Made by a program: the position numbers and the translations under genes
The notes under the pieces: model-generated
The model's database searches: none
Seen by the model: the letters and a program-made list of their open reading frames with translations, nothing else
Told to the model about the DNA's origin: nothing
Source of the DNA: Ruminococcus sp. UBA5884
Lineage (GTDB): Bacteria; Bacillota; Clostridia; Oscillospirales; Ruminococcaceae
NCBI GenBank assembly: GCA_002431975.1
Contig: DJFA01000066.1
Coordinates: forward strand, 26,735-35,952
Length of the DNA stretch: 9,218 bases
Direction: 5' to 3'
Part shown: one piece after another, positions 6,193 to 9,218 of the stretch
Layout: each line of letters starts with the position of its first letter
Position numbering within the stretch: position 1 is the stretch's first letter

Positions 6193-6379
6193 AAAATATA
6201 TTATGATGATGATTAAAACTGCGTTTGACTGAAATTCATGCGGCAGTCTGTAATACCGCATTATACAGTTTGTTGTCCCTTACGGGTAAGTGAATAACTT
6301 ATATGTTTTTACATACCTCCCTCAGCAATGATACTTCTTTCTTTTGTCTGTATATTAAAACAGGATAAAATTATCCTGT
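6153..6379 (-). ncRNA. Candidate structured small RNA, unidentified
   Basis: No convincing protein gene lies here, yet the minus strand has a promoter (6386-6414), a predicted start near 6379 and an intrinsic terminator, defining an RNA of about 227 nt. In transcript order it holds a 5' hairpin ACAGGATAA/TTATCCTGT (6379-6360); the segment TCATTGCTG (6331-6323); GAGGGAGGT followed by ATG TAA, so no peptide; a TATGT/ACATA hairpin (6315-6302); CCC-GTAA-GGG with a GNRA-type loop (6286-6277); an 8-bp hairpin ATGCGGTA/TGCCGCAT (6261-6238); and the terminator. TCATTGCTG can pair over 9 bp with the terminator's first arm, CGGCAATGA. I do not recognise 6S, SRP, tmRNA, RNase P or a known riboswitch. 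Existence as an RNA is inferred from signals only. Confidence 0.5.
6360..6379. other. 20-bp perfect palindrome at the predicted RNA start
   Basis: A perfect palindrome with core CAGGATAAAATTATCCTG lies directly downstream of the -10 box of the minus-strand promoter, spanning the predicted +1. It could be a 5'-end hairpin of the RNA or an operator for a dimeric repressor at the promoter. Confidence 0.5.
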
Positions 6380-6385
6380 AACTAT

Positions 6386-6414
6386 ACTATACAACATTTA
6401 GCATGGTTTTTCAA
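6386..6414 (-). promoter_or_regulatory. Promoter of the proposed small RNA
   Basis: On the minus strand TTGAAA (6414-6409), a 17-nt spacer and TATAGT (6391-6386) match sigma-A consensus at 5 of 6 and 5 of 6 positions with ideal spacing. No protein-coding gene follows on that strand before the terminator. Confidence 0.6.
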
Positions 6415-6463
6415 GAGTTTTAATATATGAATTAAGATGTCAAAACAATGTTTAATTTTAGCG

Positions 6464-6475
6464 TTTTGAACAAAA
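6464..6475. promoter_or_regulatory. Possible operator just upstream of the LacI gene
   Basis: TTTTG-AA-CAAAA is an inverted repeat immediately before the LacI ribosome binding site. A wider inverted pair, TCAAAAC (6440-6446) and GTTTTGA (6463-6469), overlaps it. LacI-family proteins often repress their own gene through such sites, but AT-rich DNA makes chance likely. I see no clear -35/-10 pair for this gene. Confidence 0.25.
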
Positions 6476-6500
6476 TGAATTGAAAGGTGTTTTTACATAT

Positions 6501-7493
6501 ATGAGTACCACAATAAAAGATGTCGCAAAAGCATCAGGAGTTTCAGTGGCAACTGTTTCAAGAGTTCTCAATAACAGTGCAAGCGTTTCAGAAGAAACTG
6601 CACGACGAGTGAATGAAGCGATAAAAAAGCTTAATTACCGTCCGAATTTCCTCGGGAGAAATCTCAGAAAATGCGAAACAAATATAATTCTTGCAATAAT
6701 ACCCTCAACGGAATATACATATTACAGTGAAGTCATACATGGTATGCAGAGTAAAGCCGCAGAGCTCGGATATGATATACTTGTAAGCACATCAAACAGT
6801 CATTACAAACTTGAAAGGCATCTTTTAAGTATGCTTACAAACCGTATAGTTGACGCTGCGGTATTTATGGGTACAAGGCTTGAGCCGGAACTGCTTTCTG
6901 ATATGAATGAGCAGTACTGCGTGTCATTATGCTGTGAGAGAATCCCCGACTGCAATCTGTTTACGGTTAATGTTGATGATGTCAAGGCTGCATATGATGC
7001 TGTATCATATCTTATATCAAAGGGTCATAAGGATATTGCAATGATATCAACAGGAGGAAGTGCATATTCATCATCAGACCGTGAAAAAGGCTACAGAATG
7101 GCTCTTGAGGAACATGGAATAGAACTTAAAAGAAGATATCTTTTTCAGGGCGGCTATGACTATAAAAACGGAGGCTATGCACTTGAAAAATTCATGCAGC
7201 TTGATGACAAGCCTACAGCTGTATTTGCTGTATCAGATATGCTTGCTATAGGAGCAGTCAGAAAAGCCCGTGAGATGAATATAGAAGTCGGAAAAGATAT
7301 GGCTGTCATGGGTTTTGACAATATAGCCATGACTGAAATGTATGTTCCAAGCATATCAACGGTTGAACAGCCATGCTATAAAATGGGCAGAATAGTTGTT
7401 GAAAAGACAATCGAAAACCTTTCAAACAAAATCAATTACGGAAGGCATATCGTTGAACATAAGCTTATACTGCGTCAGTCCACAGGCGACTGA
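6501..7493 (+). CDS. LacI/GalR-family transcriptional regulator
   Basis: This 330-residue DNA-binding regulator has the LacI N-terminal helix-turn-helix at residues 4-25 (TIKDVAKASGVSVATVSRVL) and the hinge block NYRPNFLGRNLRK at 45-57. The hinge has Gly where most members have Ala (consensus PNxxAR). A type-I periplasmic-binding-protein-like sensor domain covers about 60-330, with DREKGY (193-198), AVSDMLAIGA (243-252) and GFDN (271-274), the usual dimer and effector blocks. Such proteins sense sugars and control carbohydrate genes; the ligand cannot be read here. An in-frame TTG at 6480 would add 7 residues, but ATG at 6501 with AAGGTG 11 nt upstream matches the family N-terminus. No transporter or sugar enzyme is adjacent except the cellulase 1.6 kb away, beyond the amidase, so its targets are unknown. 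Confidence 0.92.
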   Translation: MSTTIKDVAKASGVSVATVSRVLNNSASVSEETARRVNEAIKKLNYRPNFLGRNLRKCETNIILAIIPSTEYTYYSEVIHGMQSKAAELGYDILVSTSNSHYKLERHLLSMLTNRIVDAAVFMGTRLEPELLSDMNEQYCVSLCCERIPDCNLFTVNVDDVKAAYDAVSYLISKGHKDIAMISTGGSAYSSSDREKGYRMALEEHGIELKRRYLFQGGYDYKNGGYALEKFMQLDDKPTAVFAVSDMLAIGAVRKAREMNIEVGKDMAVMGFDNIAMTEMYVPSISTVEQPCYKMGRIVVEKTIENLSNKINYGRHIVEHKLILRQSTGD

Positions 7494-7501
7494 TAAAAAA
7501 T

Positions 7502-7531
7502 CTGTAGGGGCGACCATTGGTCGCCCGACAG
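7502..7531. repeat. Single repeat arm after the LacI gene
   Basis: The arm at 7504-7527 (GGGCGACC-ATT-GGTCGCCC) lies 10 nt past the LacI stop, and flanking CTGT and ACAG extend its hairpin. It may act as a 3' mRNA hairpin. A decayed partner arm is suggested at about 7551-7575 (CGGGCAAACA then GGCGACTG). No terminal inverted repeats are visible, so this looks like a fragment. The remaining DNA to 7663 shows nothing else I can name. Confidence 0.75.
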
Positions 7532-7663
7532 GTTTACAGCATACCTCAAACGGGCAAACAGAATAGGCGACTGATGTCGAAAATTAAGGCTTTATGACAT
7601 ATTAATCGTTTAAGTAAGCATATTGAACAGTATTTCTTTGCAATGATTGGTAAATCTCAATAA

Positions 7664-7692
7664 TTGACAATTCCTGATATCTGATGTAAAAT
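7664..7692 (+). promoter_or_regulatory. Near-consensus promoter of the 59-residue ORF
   Basis: TTGACA at 7664-7669, a 17-nt spacer and TAAAAT at 7687-7692 match the sigma-A consensus at 11 of 12 positions. The start near 7699 leaves a leader of under 20 nt that carries the ribosome binding site AGGAGG (7702-7707). Confidence 0.8.
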
Positions 7693-7715
7693 ATAAGATA
7701 CAGGAGGTGGTAAAA

Positions 7716-7895
7716 ATGACAGATTTTGAAAGTATGTACTATAATCTGATGGGACATATTGCAGATGTTGAAGAATTTTTATCATACGGTGAGGGTAATG
7801 AAATGATAAGGGACGCTCAGCAGATGCTCTGTAATATACTTGAGGAAAGCGATGAAAAGTATACAGAAGAAAATGAAATCTGCATGGCATTCTGA
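7716..7895 (+). CDS. Small acidic protein, unknown function
   Basis: This 59-residue protein is not one I recognise. It begins MTDFESMYYNLMGHIADVEE, is strongly acidic (many Asp/Glu, few Lys/Arg) and is likely helical and cytoplasmic, with no signal peptide or membrane helix. It has two cysteines (C39 and C56), not in a metal-binding pattern. ATG at 7716 has AGGAGG 8 nt upstream; the in-frame GTG at 7707 overlaps that site and is rejected. A near-consensus promoter precedes it and a hairpin terminator follows 20 nt after the stop, so it appears to be a well-expressed single-gene unit. This context is the main evidence that it is real. It could be a small regulatory or adaptor protein, but nothing in the sequence tells which. 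Confidence 0.7.
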   Translation: MTDFESMYYNLMGHIADVEEFLSYGEGNEMIRDAQQMLCNILEESDEKYTEENEICMAF

Positions 7896-7915
7896 TGAAA
7901 CTACATAACAAAAAG

Positions 7916-7940
7916 AGGGCGGACTTTTACAGTTCGCCCT
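7916..7940. terminator. Bidirectional terminator between convergent genes
   Basis: AGGGCGGACT and AGTTCGCCCT form a 10-bp stem (one G-U pair in the plus-strand RNA) with a 5-nt loop. On the plus strand it follows the small acidic protein gene and is followed by TTGGATTT. On the minus strand, reached by transcripts from the SDR gene, it is followed by CTTTTTG. The stem resembles a GAAC/GTTC-type repeat arm and may derive from one. Confidence 0.65.
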
Positions 7941-7957
7941 TTGGATTTGCGTTAAAA

Positions 7958-8114
7958 TAACGCTAATTCGATGATTATTATTTGTAGGGGCTTCCTTAAG
8001 TTCGCCCGCCAGATATTCTGGTGAATTTAACGGGCGACCAATGGTCGCCCCTACAGAATAAACAAAAAAATCCCTTGTTTTCAATTATAAAATTTTTATG
8101 TCGAATTTGCGTTA
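7958..8114. repeat. Complete MITE-like element with one altered arm
   Basis: Terminal inverted repeats TAACGCTAATTCGA (7958-7971) and TCGAATTTGCGTTA (8101-8114) match at 13 of 14 positions and enclose 157 bp. The right arm (8031-8054) is standard GACC/GGTC type. The left arm (7984-8008) starts GTAGGGGC and ends TTCGCCCG but has CTTCCTTAAG in the middle, so it cannot form the usual 8-bp arm hairpin. The right flank has CCCTTGTTTT and ATAAAATTTT as in other copies. It lies between convergent genes. Confidence 0.85.
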
Positions 8115-8127
8115 AAATATTTCAGTT

Positions 8128-8156
8128 TTCAACATTTCAACGGTTGAATTGTTGAA
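8128..8156. repeat. Inverted repeat at the 3' side of the SDR gene
   Basis: TTCAACATTTCAA and TTGAATTGTTGAA pair over 12 of 13 positions around a CGG loop, 12 nt beyond the SDR stop codon. It has no good U-tract on the minus strand, so it may stabilise the 3' end rather than terminate it. Confidence 0.5.
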
Positions 8157-8167
8157 TTGTCAAGCTG

Positions 8168-9124
8168 TTATTTTGTATTCTTAATATCCCATTTGAAAGG
8201 GCATAATTTTTTGGCTCTTGTGGTATCAAGCATTGTATTGCTGAAAATTCTTGACTGGTCAAAATAGCGGTAATTTATAATTTCATCATTATTCTTGCTG
8301 AATCTTGAAATAAGACTCTGGATTTTTTCATTTTTCTCCTTACGCTGAAGAACAGGGCCTAATTCATGATTTGTACGCATATATTCAATGATTTCATTTG
8401 CAGATATTATAAATTTGTCAGCAACGTTGTAAAATCCGGCATACTGCGGAGAATCAGCCTGTTTGAGAAAACAGAGTATAAAATCAACAAGATTGTGCAG
8501 ACAGCAGAAATGAAAACCATAATCGCCCTCACGATAGATAAAAGCGGTGTTGTCTTTCGGGTCAATTATCTTTGCTGCAAGGTTCGGGTAATAATCGAGG
8601 GAGTATATAGGAGCTGAACGCACAATTGCACATGTAATTTTCTTGTCATTCTGGATATCGAACTGCAAAGCCTGTTCGGAATGGTATTTAAGCTTTGCAT
8701 AATTGGTAATGCATTTTATCTCATCATCTTCACGGATAGGTTCTCTTGATTTAGGAATTTCATAAACCTGATAAGTACTGAGAAGCACAAACTGTTCAAC
8801 ATTTGCAGCAACAGCCATTTTATATATGTATGAATCGCATACGCTGCTTGTTTTAACCTTGTCTGATGAGATTATATTGTCAAAATCGTTGTCAACGCTG
8901 CAGGCAAGATGGACTACGGCATCTACATTATATTCACGGAATATGTATGCATAGATTTCCTTATCAAGAGGCCCTGCCTGAATATACTGATAATTTGCTT
9001 TAAATTCATTGTATTCGCTCGGATGACTGTCAACAGCTATTACATTATTATTTTTTTTGCAAAGACCGGAACAAACTCTTTCCCCGATTGTTCCGCACGC
9101 ACCTGTAACAAGAACAGTTTTCAT
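8168..9124 (-). CDS. NAD-dependent epimerase/dehydratase-like extended SDR protein
   Basis: This 318-residue Rossmann-fold protein belongs to the extended short-chain dehydrogenase/reductase group, which includes nucleotide-sugar epimerases and dehydratases. The N-terminal cofactor motif TGACGTIG (7-14) has the TGxxGxxG pattern. D32 after the second strand favours NAD(H) over NADP(H). HLAC (72-75) matches the family H-A-A block, LLSTYQVYE (114-122) holds the catalytic Ser/Thr, and Y142xxxK146 (YAKLK) is the active-site pair. The C-terminal half, which sets substrate, is not diagnostic and ends in a Lys/Asn-rich region. ATG at 9124 has AGGGAGG 10 nt upstream. It stands alone in the visible DNA with no sugar-nucleotide operon beside it, so the substrate is unknown. 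Confidence 0.87.
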   Translation of the reverse strand: MKTVLVTGACGTIGERVCSGLCKKNNNVIAVDSHPSEYNEFKANYQYIQAGPLDKEIYAYIFREYNVDAVVHLACSVDNDFDNIISSDKVKTSSVCDSYIYKMAVAANVEQFVLLSTYQVYEIPKSREPIREDDEIKCITNYAKLKYHSEQALQFDIQNDKKITCAIVRSAPIYSLDYYPNLAAKIIDPKDNTAFIYREGDYGFHFCCLHNLVDFILCFLKQADSPQYAGFYNVADKFIISANEIIEYMRTNHELGPVLQRKEKNEKIQSLISRFSKNNDEIINYRYFDQSRIFSNTMLDTTRAKKLCPFKWDIKNTK

Positions 9125-9170
9125 AGAAGTACGACCTCCCTGTTTGATAAACTACGAAATATTTAAGAAT

Positions 9171-9199
9171 ATTATAACATAAACTGCGATATAAATCAA
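9171..9199 (-). promoter_or_regulatory. Promoter of the SDR gene
   Basis: On the minus strand TTGATT (9199-9194), a 17-nt spacer and TATAAT (9176-9171), with TGT just before the -10 box (extended -10). The leader would be about 40 nt. No operator-like palindrome is seen before the window ends. Confidence 0.7.
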
Positions 9200-9218
9200 T
9201 ATTGAATTTTCAGTTCTG

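Noticed and set aside
6186..6263. 25-codon minus-strand frame inside the proposed RNA (ATG CGG ... TGA)
   Set aside because: The nearest purine-rich stretch is about 15 nt upstream, and the frame overlaps hairpins and the terminator arm; judged non-coding.
6310..6323. Strong Shine-Dalgarno GAGGGAGG followed by ATG on the minus strand
   Set aside because: The ATG is followed at once by TAA, so no peptide is made; more likely part of RNA structure.
6153..6379. Identification of the RNA as 6S RNA
   Set aside because: Size fits, but it does not fold as one long hairpin with a central bubble; several separate hairpins are seen instead.
6421..6500. Sigma-A promoter for the LacI gene
   Set aside because: TAATAT boxes are present but no acceptable -35 partner at 16-18 nt; AT-rich background makes any call unsafe.
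7782..8084. Minus-strand 100-codon open frame
   Set aside because: It combines repeat translation with the antisense of the small acidic protein gene and has no initiation signals.

Overview
The window looks like chromosomal DNA of a low-GC, fibre-degrading gut Firmicute, most likely Ruminococcus or a close relative in the Oscillospiraceae. This is inferred from a secreted GH9 cellulase with CBM4-like and CelD_N-type modules, a LacI-type sugar regulator, Firmicute-style thiS/thiF/tenI genes, consensus sigma-A promoters with purine-rich Shine-Dalgarno sites, and many dispersed GTAGGGGCGA-type palindromic repeats. No species can be fixed without a search.

Layout. 1-120 holds the end of a composite repeat. 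147-1737 (minus) is a tight thiS-thiF-tenI operon for the sulfur-carrier and tautomerase steps of thiamin thiazole synthesis. It is driven by a perfect TTGACA-N17-TATAAT promoter with a leader too short for a TPP riboswitch. 1813-2165 is a nested repeat array. 2175-4859 (minus) is a membrane-anchored GH9 cellulase whose predicted promoter lies upstream of another repeat element (4893-5047), so that the palindrome would sit in the mRNA leader. 5279-6151 (plus) is a divergent lipoprotein N-acetylmuramoyl-L-alanine amidase. 6150-6414 (minus) has no convincing protein gene but has a promoter, several hairpins and a terminator, and is proposed as an unidentified structured small RNA. 6501-7493 (plus) is a LacI/GalR regulator. 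7716-7895 (plus) is an orphan 59-residue acidic protein with its own near-consensus promoter and a shared terminator. 7958-8114 is another complete repeat element. 8168-9124 (minus) is an extended-SDR NAD-dependent epimerase/dehydratase-like protein with its own promoter.

How the parts work together. The thi genes form one functional unit. The cellulase, amidase and LacI regulator are neighbours, but no shared operator was found, so control of the cellulase by this LacI protein is only a possibility. The recurrent theme is the palindromic repeat family. It has about eleven arms in 9.2 kb, all between genes, with short terminal inverted repeats and base-pair covariation in the arm hairpins, which suggests a MITE-like element with a conserved folded form. 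The most interesting candidates are the minus-strand RNA locus near 6150-6414, with a possible terminator/antiterminator choice, and the repeat family itself, including inverted composite copies that bracket the thi operon.
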